The notes: generated from the letters alone by a model not told the origin. Counted from the first letter of the stretch, positions 28,001-36,949 are shown. The stretch: 64,000 bases of DNA from Tubiluchus corallicola (GCA_030141605.1 JAQGDQ010000033.1:310001-374000); one strand, 5' to 3'. Numbers and translations: made by a program.

Positions 28001-31000
28001 GAGCACATGACCAATTAATATAGGAAAATACATCGTAGGCTTGATGTTCGTATGATTAAAGGCAAGACAGACTTAATATTTTTGTTGTTTATTTATTGTA
28101 AAGCAAGGCTAACTGGCTTAGTTTCTTTATAATACTTATGTCTCTGTATTTTGTAGTGCTTTGAAACTTTGTCTCTACATTTTGTTTAAATTGAAAACTC
28201 ATTTTTTGGCTACTTGAAGTGTTAATTTCATGTTAAAATAGCTGCTGCTCTGCAAATTTGTGTTTATGAAAAAGAGTAACAAGAGTTACTTTGGCAGAAA
28301 AGCAAACACTGTGGGTATACCACTAAATATAACAGATATTACAAAAAAGTTGGGTAGGCAGCAAATGACGCATTATTATAACAGTTATGATGCCATGTTA
28401 AACTATTTGTAACATCCACAGTGCTGCTGTATTAACAGTAACAATAATGACAACCAAATGATTTCATTCTCACTCTTTTCAATTATGTTAATTATAGCTA
28501 AAACATTGTTTTTTAATGGCTTTCAAAGTATGTTTAATTGACACACACACATAAACGCATATAAGCTGCATCACGTATAATCTACAGATATTACAAAATA
28601 GATCTGTCTGTAAGATCAACTAGTAGGCCTACACTGGGCAAAAAGTTAACTACCATCTTTAAACAAATATTGACAGAAATCGACACCATTTAATATTAAA
28701 CAAAAGTATGCTATCAATATGATATTTGCAGTGCGTCTGTTTTAGTTTAAAGAATCAACCGAATTGAGCTTTATCAGGAACTCCTAAATCAACATGACAT
28801 TTACATTATCAAAGCGCCATTACAAAGCAAACAAAGTTATGATATATTTAATCTAACTGCAATCAGGTTAATAAAAGGCGCATAACAAAAGCAATCAGAT
28901 AATGTATAGCCTACTACAAAAGGTCATGCAAAAAGCTGCAGGAAATGCAAAGCAGCCAGCTTGTATCCAGGCAACTGATTGCTACAGATGCTGATCTTCT
29001 AAGTGCAGTATCCAACTGGGTGGGTGCCAAATGCTAATACGCTAAATGATAAATCATAAGCATATTGTCAGGAAGTGAAGATAGCATCGTTGCGTAGTGA
29101 TGGTAAAAACAGTCAATAAACAGCTAATTGCACATTGCATGTGCTTTGGTCTGTTGAAATCGAAGTAGAACCAGGGGCCATTTTGACAGCACAGTTCTTT
29201 TTACTGGGGAATTTTTGATTTATTATTTGTCAGCTATAATCAGCTATAGTGTTGCAAACTTGCAGACACTAACAGAATAAATAACAATAATAGTGTATTA
29301 TTTGGAATAATATTTCCAAATTTATTTATTTTCACACATTAATAAGCATAGTGTTACTAAACATCGAAACATTACCTATCTGAATCAGATGTCCAGCTAA
29401 TGAAAATGCTGAGTGCAGTGGGTTTTGAACAGAAATTTGCCAAACTTACTGCACAGCTTCTCAAATGTGCAAATTTCCATTCAAAATTGCAATAAACAAT
29501 TGAATATAATCTTACACGGCATCAATCTTATGTCAACCCATCACATCAAAACCACATTTCCCTGTTAAAACTGGCTTGTTTGTGTTTCGTGGGAAGAGTC
29601 CTTTGTTCATTTGAGAAGATTCCTGAACAGGTATCTTCCCAAAAGATATACTTAACGTGGATCTGGGTACCACAACTAACACCCAGATATTTAATTAAAA
29701 CAGCTTATCTATAACTGCAAAACAAACCTGATGTAGGGTGAGGTTCACAATATCTGAGCTTTCTGTGCGGTGCATCCCTGGAGCCACCGGATCCACCACC
29801 AACTCCAAGCACTCATTATCCATGGCACTCATTAGATAAGTTTGACTGCCTACTACCGATTCAGGCACATACCTGCAACAAAAGTACGTTATAAAATAAG
29901 AGTGATTTCACAGACATTCTTGATGTAAGATGCCGTGAAATAGTATCTTTGGTATTTTGAGCACGTGTTTGCAGCTTTCAATGTGCGATTTATAGATAAC
30001 GCGCTGGTCTATATGACAGGCCTGTAAGGCTCTGTAGCTAAACGACAGTATTGATTGCAAAAATAAACTTTGCTATTGACACCAAATGCTAATATATGAG
30101 AAAGCACAGATGAATAAACACAGAAACAACTTTGAAAACATTCAGCGCCAGTATACATGTACGTTGGTAGTATTATTAGCTTTACACCTTTTGCAAAGTT
30201 GCTTCTTTCATTTTCAACTTCTTTGTTTTTGCCATGCCCGCATCTTTCTAGTAATAACCTCGTTAATTTGCGAGTTATAATAAAGTTGTAAAATTTATTC
30301 TTGTCGTCTTGGTGTTTGAGATAGAGCTGGTACATTCTATAATAAATGCCGCATGAAACCTTTTGGAAAACAAGCTCGACACTATAGAGAAATGACACCA
30401 TTATGATACAACAGTAATAACCAACATTCATTTTATGATGATAATAACAACAACATTTTCAATTTTTGGCAGGTACAGTAAATCATATACTAATGCATGA
30501 CAACAATTACGGAGCTCCTTACAGGTCCTGATACATATACCACTTAATCAAAATATTAAAATATTATATGCATCAGAAATGTGCTATGCTACAGCGTTAG
30601 CGTATATTTCACCCACCACAAAATTATCATCTAGTCACTCTAAGTGCCGCCATGAATGACGGTGTTCCATTAGACGAATGCAGAATATTATAACATGATA
30701 TAATTTCAGGAAGCAACACAATTATGATGCAAATAGAGCATAAAAGTGAAGTTCAGTTTACGAACCACCAGTCATTAGTGTAATAAAATTTATTACTTTT
30801 TGCAGCTCTTAAGCTCTCAGCTCAGGTTTCAACGAGTGGGTGGACAACTCAATTGGTAAATAATGTAGCACAAAAGTTTGTATGCCACCGGTTGGCATCT
30901 AAGGCGTGCATAAATATATTTTCGCTCACCGCATTGCCTTTTACTAAAATGTTGAACGAACTAAAATAGTTATTTCACTAGAGAAGAAAGAAAATCAGAT

Positions 31001-31587
31001 GGAGAAACCAGGTTTTTTGTAAAAGTGCTGTCCACATTTAACAACACATAAAAACTCATTTTACAGCATAATAATTCGAGTAAATATTACAAAAATAAAC
31101 AAAAATGTCACTCAGATACACAACTCAATATTTCTAATAGTAAGCACAGAGGAAAACCGAAAAGCTCCTACTACAGAACTGAATGGTAAGCTAAAAATTT
31201 TAAACCTTAGGAACTGAAAGACTTGCAAATATTGTGTCTAGAACTAGGACACTAACCCATTTTCTGGAAGGTTTTTTAAAATATTTAAAAGCTAAAATGC
31301 ACAAAACTAACTGACAATTATTCAGAATATAATTAGGGAGTTACATGAGCATTCTGCCTGAGGTACCACTGTACAAAATAAACTATCTACACAGTTCGAC
31401 ATGTGTAACCTTGATATTTCATCGTCAAAACGTTTTAAAATAATTACAGCTATCGCCCATTTGGCCAGTAAAATAAGGCATAAATGCACAAAGGCTGACT
31501 TAACATACATAATGCACAAGAAAATTTAAGTAAGAAGATTTACCTGTTTTCAGATTTTACATCTAGAAAGTTCACAGATGATGCCAT
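767..31587 (-). CDS. TRPA1-like: TRPA1-like cation channel, about 25 exons
   Basis: Predicted ankyrin-rich TRPA channel of the plasma membrane, a non-selective cation channel family opened by irritants or temperature. Exons placed by GT-AG sites and phase, 5' to 3': 31587-31544, 29872-29728, 26146-25961, 24989-24824, 22796-22684, 21803-21723, 20259-20131, 18986-18870, 18656-18438, 18200-18107, 17807-17612, 16991-16808, 16146-15950, 15638-15492, 15097-14986, 13840-13582, 12947-12788, 12497-12395, 10788-10613, 10069-9949, 9802-9671, 7600-7400, 6036-5848, 5439-5318, 1031 to about 767. All junctions keep one frame and give about 1,285 residues, close to TRPA1 size. Domain order: N-terminal leader (1-125), about 17 ankyrin repeats (126-796), linker (797-884), S1-S6 (885-1157), C-terminal tail. 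Pore motif MMIGEFEFDDIF and post-S6 VGLAVDDIKEVQ match invertebrate TRPA1. Uncertain: the acceptor at 26147, the last exon's end, and any missed small exon in the 3.2-kb gap before 29728. The family call is firm; orthology within TRPA is not. Confidence 0.9.
1899..2828 (+). CDS. Class A GPCR-like ORF, 5' end missing or degraded
   Basis: Rhodopsin-family seven-helix receptor sequence. The ATG at 1956 falls inside TM1. The frame is open upstream to a TAG at 1896 and encodes the second half of TM1 (TVFANGFVFMIILKSHTLH). Visible: TM2 with NLSAADM; TM3 ending YERFISIVHPF (ERF in place of DRY); TM4 tryptophan in CAWAF; an ECL2 cysteine (KCVPNP); TM5 FTYCYAAIIKTALKQ; TM6 CLCYIPSNLP; a weak TM7 (NSFANAFVNASKLDEF) lacking NPxxY. 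Acceptor-like AGs lie near 1898 and 1910, so an upstream exon is possible. An eight-residue insert sits in TM2. It could be a divergent receptor or an early pseudogene. The ligand is unknown. Nested antisense in the last TRPA intron. Confidence 0.6.
   Translation, partial: KTCVESRISATVFANGFVFMIILKSHTLHTPLYYILSAVYLHIICNLSAADMITGLCLLVQTVVLNIIGPATNNATLCGILFTFPLSSLGNSALFYILATYERFISIVHPFRYHVLLSSLRLRVILICAWAFASFGWTFWFLPYVYDTDILYKCVPNPKGAYSSVLFTSACTLTPGMFIMFTYCYAAIIKTALKQMKEIQCQNQIVMHYSKENSLSQLKVKRKPIKTLVTVVGLFCLCYIPSNLPFMLILQGRVSQYVNMKNIYWYIIPEYFNSFANAFVNASKLDEFNSEAESFSVSIDKKRNVETLQ
2829..3697. other. Spacer between the two GPCR sequences
   Basis: AT-rich intronic or intergenic sequence. Nothing recognised beyond a likely 3'UTR of the upstream receptor. 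Confidence 0.4.
3698..4639 (+). pseudogene. Class A GPCR pseudogene, tandem paralogue
   Basis: Homologous over its whole length to the receptor 1 kb upstream, but with a complete N-terminus (MELYSKNCMFLNSN) and TM1 (LSVAIILANSVVIIVII). TM2 NLSIADLISGW and TM3 YERYISIVLPF follow. A one-base deletion near 4124-4126 breaks TM4 (LICT, then WIMGC in another frame). A TAG at 4384-4386 interrupts ICL3. A one-base insertion near 4557 shifts TM7; restoring the frame by eye reveals NSLANVFIYVAKLDKF and a stop at 4637-4639. Three independent lesions argue against sequencing error. Also lies in the last TRPA intron. Confidence 0.75.
4850..4876. repeat. (TC)n microsatellite
   Basis: Short CT/TC dinucleotide run, slightly interrupted, in the TRPA intron downstream of the GPCR pseudogene. 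Confidence 0.8.
5318..12947 (-). CDS. TRPA linker and ion-transport domain (S1-S6)
   Basis: Exon 12947-12788 is the pre-S1 linker (FEVTFYYEFLDDMY). Exon 12497-12395 ends KKNHPLMIM. S1 is in 10788-10613 (PIYYINLMIFMVYLTFLTGY), S2 in 10069-9949, S3 in 9802-9671 (LLEWVSYVFSLLLVIDF). S4 and S5 are together in 7600-7400 (WQLGAIAIFLAWCDLILFL, then FFIVFFLFIVAFAMSFYALM). The pore helix, selectivity region and S6 are in 6036-5848 (LLKTTVMMIGEFEFDDIF, then VIFLIIMTILIMNLL). The post-S6 TRP-like helix is in 5439-5318 (GLAVDDIKEVQ, then RRLAMQVEL). All six helices are intact with no stops, which argues for a functional channel. Confidence 0.9.
6287..7190. mobile_element. hAT-like non-autonomous DNA element in TRPA intron
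   Basis: Starts CAGTGTTGGGTAGT and ends ...AACTAAACACTG, the CAGTGTT terminus common in hAT elements. Flanks tctataag (6279-6286) and tcaatagg (7191-7198) match at six of eight positions, as expected for an old 8-bp target duplication. The interior repeats GTAAT/ATTAC-rich segments near both ends and has no transposase ORF. It sits in the intron between the S4-S5 exon and the pore exon. Confidence 0.6.
7738..8706. mobile_element. Tc1/mariner or pogo-like MITE in TRPA intron
   Basis: Perfect 10-bp termini TACAGTAGGC ... GCCTACTGTA. Similarity extends weakly inward. The outer TA at each end fits the TA target duplication of the Tc1/mariner superfamily. No transposase ORF. The left 150 bases contain four GACTCAA motifs, three of them TTGACTCAA. 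Confidence 0.55.
8707..9670. other. TRPA intron portion, nothing recognised
   Basis: AT-rich. An 83-codon plus-strand frame at 9161-9412 has no recognisable domain and is probably chance. Confidence 0.4.
10789..12394. other. TRPA intron, nothing firm
   Basis: The part at about 11040-11290 is less AT-rich and has short open frames on both strands, so it may be old transposon sequence. No family recognised. Confidence 0.35.
12541..12765. mobile_element. Inverted-repeat (MITE-like) element in TRPA intron
   Basis: Left arm 12571-12617 and right arm 12691-12737 are 47-base inverted copies with about seven mismatches (shared core aagtgtgaac...gctttg). The loop holds further short inverted repeats (ttcttgcgaaagaac). 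It lies between the TRPA exons 12497-12395 and 12947-12788. Outer ends and target duplication are not clear, so the boundaries are approximate. The plus-strand reading frame here is a by-product of the repeat. Confidence 0.55.
13582..18986 (-). CDS. TRPA ankyrin repeats 4-17
   Basis: Ten exons (18986-18870, 18656-18438, 18200-18107, 17807-17612, 16991-16808, 16146-15950, 15638-15492, 15097-14986, 13840-13582 and the junction from 20131) encode successive 33-residue ankyrin repeats. Typical cores are SPLHCAAKEGHENIVSVLL, TALHLAVDGGHFGICQILL and TPLHLACTKGHVKVAEVLI. Exon boundaries do not follow repeat boundaries, and phases vary (0, 1, 2). Repeat 6 carries about ten extra residues (HASEGWAIVSQMV). 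The stack ends with CLDRAIDNGHQNVA and a linker homologous to the TRPA1 pre-S1 region. The repeats form the cytosolic ankyrin domain. Confidence 0.9.
13841..14985. other. TRPA intron, nothing recognised
   Basis: The frame stays open for about 87 codons upstream of the exon at 13840, so retention of the exon-proximal intron part would not at once meet a stop. No domain is encoded there. Confidence 0.4.
17256..17560. repeat. Degenerate tandem repeat of about 125 bp in TRPA intron
   Basis: Two and a part copies, each beginning TCTAAAA followed by CTTCC or CTTTCC and holding a shared ATATAGTAGAATGT segment. Copies start near 17258, 17381 and 17521. They fill much of the intron between exons 16991-16808 and 17807-17612. 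No coding potential. Confidence 0.6.
19687..20140. repeat. 227-bp tandem duplication overlapping a TRPA exon end
   Basis: 19687-19913 and 19914-20140 are adjacent direct copies, nearly identical, offset by exactly 227 bases. The second copy contains the last ten bases of the exon 20259-20131 and its donor (CCAAG|GTAAAG). The first copy therefore carries a duplicate donor at about 19904 with no exon body. Inside each unit, TTTATTGACATCAAA-type sequence also occurs inverted, suggesting a transposon origin. Confidence 0.85.
20131..24989 (-). CDS. TRPA ankyrin repeats 1-3 with split, acidic insert
   Basis: Exon 24989-24824 encodes repeat 1 and the start of repeat 2 (SPLHYAARYNHVAIASMLV). Exon 22796-22684 continues with TPLHLAARRYKLVK. 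Two exons then interrupt repeat 3: 21803-21723 (27 residues, rich in N, Q and S) and 20259-20131 (43 residues, with an acidic SDDEDDDEKE run before VIKYLVSK). Both exons are multiples of three and start and end in phase 0, so either or both could be skipped without breaking frame. The acidic insert is unlike the regular 33-residue repeats around it. Confidence 0.8.
20260..22683. other. Two TRPA introns around the 21803-21723 exon
   Basis: Apart from the small coding exon the stretch is AT-rich, with a short TTA run near 21450. No repeat family or gene recognised. Confidence 0.4.
23254..23700. repeat. Degenerate minisatellite-like tract in TRPA intron
   Basis: A pyrimidine-rich stretch in which phrases such as CTCAGCAACAATACT, CTCAGCAATATACT and CTGCAATACTAGTCT recur every 25-35 bases with many changes. 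The same texture resumes at about 24660-24790 after the inserted element at 23703-24653. No ORF or known family recognised. Confidence 0.45.
23703..24653. mobile_element. Inverted-repeat DNA element with nested arms
   Basis: Ends AAACGGGGTGAATAGAGACA (23703-23722) and TGTTCCTATTCACCCCGTTT (24634-24653) are inverted copies. A second inverted pair lies inside: GGGATGAATAGGGACAGC near 23893 and GCTGTCCCTATTCATCCCG near 24231. No transposase ORF. It interrupts the degenerate minisatellite tract around it, so it is younger than that tract. No target duplication recognised. Confidence 0.65.
25160..25442. repeat. Intronic direct repeats
   Basis: AGAAAGAAAAATACTGAAAT occurs at about 25173 and 25263. 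CTACAAGATCACAGGTACT followed by TTTCTTTTTGCC occurs at about 25216 and 25400. These look like local duplications in the TRPA intron between exons 24989-24824 and 26146-25961. Confidence 0.6.
25961..26158 (-). CDS. TRPA pre-ankyrin exon, possible internal start
   Basis: Encodes a basic leader ending NKSLLFE|, which joins the first ankyrin exon (AARDGDTVIM). Two readings are possible. An acceptor at ...GAGACAG|CGA (26146) keeps frame with the upstream exon but lacks a pyrimidine tract. Alternatively, the ATG at 26158 (MVRQRQCTTR) starts a shorter isoform. The frame is the same either way. Donor GAG|GTACTA. Confidence 0.65.
26159..29727. other. TRPA intron, no gene seen
   Basis: AT-rich intron between the second and third TRPA coding exons. 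It holds runs of TTTGATTTTATTTTG-like pyrimidine-rich sequence near 26810-27080 and a short (AT)n at about 27545. I recognise no ORF, RNA gene or transposon end. A small missed TRPA exon cannot be excluded. Confidence 0.4.
29728..29872 (-). CDS. TRPA N-terminal exon 2
   Basis: Opens after a clear acceptor (TTTTGTTGCAG) and closes at CATCAG|GTTTGT. It encodes 48 residues starting YVPESVVGSQTYLM and ending NLTLHQ, in the cytosolic leader before the ankyrin repeats. Both candidate first exons splice into it in phase 2, and it ends in phase 0. The residues resemble no domain I know. Assignment rests on frame continuity and position. Confidence 0.7.
29873..31323. other. TRPA first intron, nothing firm
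   Basis: A 140-codon minus-strand frame at 30009-30431 has no domain I recognise. No splice-site or homology support, so it is left as a non-gene frame. Confidence 0.35.
31324..31400 (+). repeat. Dispersed 77-bp repeat, copy 1
   Basis: Matches 42552-42628 in inverted orientation with four mismatches in 77 bases. It contains GAGGTACCACTGTACAAAAT. The sharp edges suggest a transposon fragment. It lies about 140 bases downstream of TRPA first exon form A, within its first intron. Confidence 0.75.
31544..31587 (-). CDS. TRPA first coding exon, form A
   Basis: ATG in good context (AAAAATGGC) opens a 14-codon peptide starting MASSVNFLDV and ending at AACAG|GTAAAT. The exon ends in phase 2. The exon at 29872-29728 begins with the single base that completes an Arg codon, giving ENR|YVPESVVG. 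No signal peptide is visible, as expected for a TRP channel with a cytosolic N-terminus. Confidence 0.65.
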
Positions 31588-34500
31588 TTTTAATAGTCCT
31601 CAAAACGTTTCAAGTTCTCAAATTACTTCTAGTTAAGCTTTGCACAATTTCAGAAACTGTAATAAACTTTTTAGATATTTTCTTGCAATATTCTGCCTAT
31701 CAACTGTTTTCACACCAATAATAAAAGCATAAAGTATAAAATTACAGCACAGTTAAGTTTAGGAACGACTAAACTCTTTACATATATTAAAAAATATCCT
31801 GTCTGAATTGATAAAAATATAACAACAGTGATATTCTCGCTCCATTAATAAGTTAATTTAACAGCAAGTGAAATTTTCCGTTTACTCACTGTCACAAGTT
31901 CTTTATATATTCATCAGGAACGAATCAATTGTGTAGTCAGTGACAACGCCTTTGCGTTAAGCAATGCCGATCTTGGTAGTCTCAAGTTATACTTATTGAT
32001 TACGTACTGCTGACAGATCATGGTGTCTGATAACATTTAACACTGAAAATATTAGATTATGCAATACTCGTTCAATGTTTTACTCTACATGCTTATTTAC
32101 ATAAAAATTATATGGATCAGTGTACATAACCCTTATGGGACTGTTGATAATATCATACAGTGCAAGTATGACAGTCGTCACAACCTCTGATTTTCCACAT
32201 GCACACAAACCAATAACAAACAAACAAACAAGCTAGCAAGAACAAACGTCTAAAAACTATTAATATAAACAAGAATACCTTAGTTAGTTTTTTGGTTAGA
32301 CAGTAGATCTAGAAAGCGTAAATGGAGCATTGAAGTGCCCTGCTTACGTCCAATGCGAACAATTCTCAACAATCACAGAATGACAAAATTTATGCAGTGC
32401 GGCAATAAAAGCATGCCAAAATGTGAAACAGAAGTGCCAAGAGCTAACATTGGCTAATGCAAACCAATTTACACAAATTTAAACAGTTAACAAGTTCAAA
32501 CAACATCAAAAGCTTACATTTCGGCTACATAAATTTGTAGCACATTGGCAGCTGACGTAGTCCTTGAATCAGGGCTCAGTTTGACAAAGTTTCAGTTTAA
32601 ATGAAATTGATCATGTAGAGGAATCATATAAGAACCAATGATATGTTGACTAACATTGTTGTCAATTGATTGCAAAATAACAACTAACAATCAATCCTCA
32701 TTAATTAATGGTTACTCCAAGTACTACTAATTTGCAATGAATTATTTGTAAATTACAAACTGTACATACTTTTATTGGTCACATCACATTAAGAACTCTG
32801 AGTTTTTAAAAAATCGACTTCGCAGTAATTACGCAATATTAAAATCTCGTTTGAAACTTAAAAACATTTTTTAACCTTTTCTACCTATTAGATCAATTGT
32901 TAAATTGTAAGTAAACACATCATGTTATATGAAGGACCTTATCAAGTTTATGTTTGTGCTTTTTAAATTTCCGATTAGAAATTTTATACTGTTTGAGTCC
33001 AAATACGGCTGCATGCTCCAGCCCTTATTATGAACAGTTTACAGGTACAATAAACTGCGCACTAATATTCTAAATGTGCGATTACATCTATGCTCACATG
33101 CATACAATGCTTCTCAACAGTAAACCACAACTGCTTCTGCTTTGCAATACAGCAAAACATGCAGTTACCATGAAATAAGCTTACCCAGGTGGCAGTGCTA
33201 TTAAATCTGATTTTAACAAACTTGCTTCTAACTCCTTCTCATTCAACTTTTCCATATTAACCATGCCGCTAATGACATGGAAACCTTAGTTAAAACACCC
33301 AAGTCAAAAACACTGTGTAGTCATGCAACCAAGCGCAAAATTTTCCTGAAATCACAGATCATTCTTTGCTGTGTTTTACGACATTGATCAGTTCTGCTAT
33401 TAGTTGCTAAGCTAACTCAGCACACGTGCTGGCAATATGGTTTAGGCATCAACAACTTGTAAATAATTACTTAGATAATTACTAGATAAAGGGCATCAAA
33501 GTGAGATGCTGTGCCATCGGTTTGGTTTCGTAGCTACATGCAGTTCTTCATTATTACAGAAACACAATGAGCTCAAAAGAAAACTCTGAAGAAGACACAC
33601 TTTTTAAAACTGTATTTAATACCAAAACCTAATATGTAATGTAATGACCTATCGGGAACAACAATAATTAATTTTCCAATGTTATCAACAATTTTTATGT
33701 TCATCCTACTTTGCAAAGGTACAAGTTTGACTATTTGCCTTTTTTTAAATGCAAGGACAGTATACAATTTTATTACAACTTTGTTTGCTGTTTCTAATTC
33801 TGTTCTAGTTTTTCAGAGATGTTAAAAACAAATTTATGAAAGAATATTGTTATGTGGTAGCTTAAAAACACTGTTTGGTTTAGTTTTATTTATTTTAATA
33901 GATAGTTATAAACGTATACAGTCGCTGCATGATACATTAGACAGCACAAAGAATTCTGCCGCTGCTTGCTAATACCAATATGGGAAATCTTCACATCACG
34001 TAACAAACATTAGCTGTTATTATTAACATTATTCATATTTGCTTAGCATTGAAAAGTAAAGTTACATATGAATTAAAAACTTCACTGTAAATGTTTGTAC
34101 AGATTAACTAACTGATTGATGACTATCTCTTAACTGTCCTCATCTGTAAAACATGGGTGACGACAACAAGGAAATAAATCCCACTCAATGAAATTGGGTG
34201 CTGCTAATTATAGTGTTGTAATAATAAAGCTTTTGAATTTCATGAACTTGCCTAAATTATTAGAATGCTTTTCTAAATTACTGTATAACACTATTATAGT
34301 GAATATCGTTTATCACATACACTCTAGTAAATGGTAACGCAAATTTGTAAAAAAGAACATCATTTACTTAACTAGTAGTAGTACGCATAATACAGGTTAC
34401 CCCATTATTGAATTTTATGAACTTTTTGTCAGGCTCCATTGCCTGAATAACTACGTATTTATAAGTTTTTATTGTGTCCTTGACCTTTGCCAGCCGTTTG

Positions 34501-34694
34501 CAAACTAATTTACAGTTAAATTCAACATGTCATTCCGTATGCTGCAAAGAAGCAGACGGAGTTGTTAGAATGTTGAGTCGAAAGGCCAAAAGGTACAACT
34601 GAACATGTACACGCAAACGATGAAATGTTCATTAATTTTTAGTTTACTGAAGCCACATAAAATACATTTCACTGAATTTGAATATACTGCGAAG
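31588..34694. other. Upstream region of TRPA
   Basis: Contains alternative first exon B at 33185-33264 and otherwise AT-rich sequence. Any TRPA promoters should lie here, but no core promoter motif can be assigned with confidence. Confidence 0.4.
33185..33264 (-). CDS. TRPA alternative first coding exon, form B
   Basis: In-frame ATGs at 33264 (MVNMEK) and 33255 (MEKLNEKELEASLL) open a short, charged, probably helical peptide. It ends ...IALPPG at donor CCTGG|GTAAGC. The exon ends in phase 2, the same as form A, so it joins the 29872-29728 exon without a frame change and gives PPG|YVPES. It would be made from a promoter about 1.7 kb upstream of form A. This is inferred from phase and splice site only; no transcript evidence is available. 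Confidence 0.5.
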
Positions 34695-35136
34695 TACCGT
34701 ATTTTCCCGTGTATAAGAGACCCTTTTTTGCTCAGAATTTTCACTTTAAAAATAGGGGGTCTCTTATACATGGGAGTAAGTCTTTTCAATAAGATGCATA
34801 AATTGTGACACTAATGATTTTAAAGAAATAAGTGCTCTACAACTGTTTTGCGTGTCGCGTTCGACTATGAAGCGGTTGTAAGCAATACAAGCATCGTGAC
34901 ACAGGCATTATCTCCTCGTTTTCTCTTTTCCTGTTACAGGTTTGCAGGTACGCACTTTAATATATAACAGTACTCTTTTTCTACAACACATTAACTGGTT
35001 TTATTTTGTTTTCAGTACCGCACTGAGTTGAAAAAAGTTGTACTCTACCCTCTAAAAATGTCCGTCTGAAAAAAATTTTTTCCAGAATTTTTGCCTAAAA
35101 ATTGAAGGGGTCTCTTATACACGGGAAAATACGGTA
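34695..35136. mobile_element. MITE with perfect inverted termini
   Basis: TACCGTATTTTCCCGTGTAT at the left end is repeated inverted at the right end (35107-35136), with identity running about 29 bases into ...AAGAGACCC. A third, inverted copy of the inner part (GGGTCTCTTATACATGGGAG) sits near 34758, making the left end a hairpin. TA bounds each end. No transposase. Its near-perfect arms suggest recent activity. Confidence 0.75.
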
Positions 35137-35438
35137 GTTCATACTTGATTAGCATCTTTCAAAATATCTGTGGACTATGAAGTTGTCAAACAATGTACAT
35201 TATTTATACATTTTTATTAGTAATATGTGCTTGTCCATCTGGAATCACTTACATATGATTAGCAGTGTATGCTTATAAGTTATAGACGACCTAAACGACG
35301 GTTTGACAAGACTTTAACGACAACCGGTTTTACATCTGAATCATTCACCCATTTTCACAGTGTTGGGTCTGTTACAATAATATCGTAACTGCTTTCTTAC
35401 ATATCTAAAGAACTAGCAAATTAAAACATAAATGGTAT

Positions 35439-35498
35439 TCTGCAATCATTACCTTGATTCTGCAAATCACACTTTTTACATAACTGCACATCTGGACA
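35439..35498 (-). CDS. Candidate orphan first exon (weak)
   Basis: An ATG near 35498 opens 17 codons (MSCPDVQLCKKCDLQNQ) ending at CAAG|GTAATG. The spaced cysteines (CKKC) and donor look exon-like. It ends in phase 1, which does not fit the TRPA second exon, so it is not simply a third TRPA start. It may be chance. Confidence 0.2.
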
Positions 35499-35536
35499 CG
35501 ACATGTTTCACATTTAACGCAGACTACCCATATACG

Positions 35537-35740
35537 CTGTAGGGCGCGGATTACGGCACTAGCCAAAGTAGGATACTTCCGCTAAAACGCATGTGCTAAA
35601 TTTGCGAAAAAGCAGTGTCGTACATGGGCAGCCCAAGTAGGACACTGGCGATTTCTGTCGAGAATCGATAATTACGACATAATAAAACATAAAACTAAAT
35701 TTGTAAGCTAGCCCATGTATGCCAATTGTGCTACTTCAGC
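35537..35740 (+). repeat. Dispersed repeat, left copy of inverted pair
   Basis: Begins CTGTAGGGCGC. About 165 bases match 39244 down to about 39083 in inverted orientation with high identity (shared GCCACTAGCC or GGCACTAGCC, AGCCCAAGTAGG, TTTCTGTCGAGAATCGA). Includes one copy of the CGTACATGGGCAGCCCAAGT motif. No target duplication seen at the outer ends. Confidence 0.7.
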
Positions 35741-36848
35741 TAGTGTCCAACACCGCTCCCAGCATACCATACGATCAAGTCAAGTTAGATAGGATTTTTT
35801 ATCATGTCCGCCTCCATTTGATGTTGATCACCTTCTTCGACCATCACACGCTTTCTGCAAAGTTCCTGATATCATGTTTAAAGAACAATTAATATTAAAT
35901 TCTTATACACACAATTTTAGATATGTTTTATTTATTCTTTGAGAAAATGTTAACAATTCTACAACTTGTGTTCGTAATAAAGCAAAAAAACAACAAAGAA
36001 ATAAAAAAGGTTCAATATTTAATTGTTAAAGATCGTTGCTGCATGCTTGTTGCTCAGGATGCAAAAGAAAGAAAGAGAAAGAAATGGGAGAAAGCTAGAG
36101 GAGAGGAGGATAGAGAGGGAAATTAAAAGAGAGAGAAGGAAAATATATTCGTCTCAAACAGCAAAGTTAATTACTGCTTTCGATGCAAATTTCTGTTGAA
36201 CGAAAATTCACGTTTCTCAGCTTGACACGTGCTGTTTTTGCCGAATAAATCTGCATGGTTAGCATGCTTTGGCAACAGAAGAACTAGCTTAGTGTCATTT
36301 ACATTGGTATTATAATTAACAATTTTTAACAGCAGTAATTTAGCACATAATTATGAAATAACACAGTTTAATATTAGCACGAATTGTGACGTTCAGCAGC
36401 AAGGAGCTTTAGGATGCTTTAGCGGCAAAAGTACTGTAGTTTTGTGTCACAAAAATATTTTAGTTTAGTAGCATAATCAGCATAAAGTTTAGAACCATGC
36501 TGTTCCTTGTAACATTGGAGTTCACTGAGTGATTTAGCCATGTATTTTTCATATTTTATCTTGCTATAGCTACCTTGAATGATAACTATACATAATTTTA
36601 TTATATTGCTATGAAATAAAGCATCATACCTACACAAATCTAAATCCAGCAACATTCAGACCAGACTTATTAGTCAAATACATAATTATACAACATATTT
36701 TATTCGAAGACAATCATCTTTAGCCTTGGCGCAATGTGTGGACCGAGATTGCGTGAAAAAACCAAAATGACACAATGTTACAATGTCAGGCCCCAGAAGC
36801 ACACAATGTTGTCACCGATTTTGACAAAAACTGTGTGGGGGAGCGGTC

Positions 36849-36864
36849 GTGTGTGTGTGTGTGT

Positions 36865-36937
<73 letters not shown>

Positions 36938-36938
36938 C
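36849..36938. repeat. (TG)n microsatellite
   Basis: About 90 bases of GT dinucleotide with one early interruption (TGTGGTGTG). It generates spurious Cys-Val and Thr-His reading frames on both strands. Confidence 0.95.
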
Positions 36939-36949
36939 CTCAGTTCAGA

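Noticed and set aside
30009-30431. 140-codon minus-strand frame in the TRPA first intron
   Set aside because: No domain, splice or homology support; random length is possible in AT-rich DNA.
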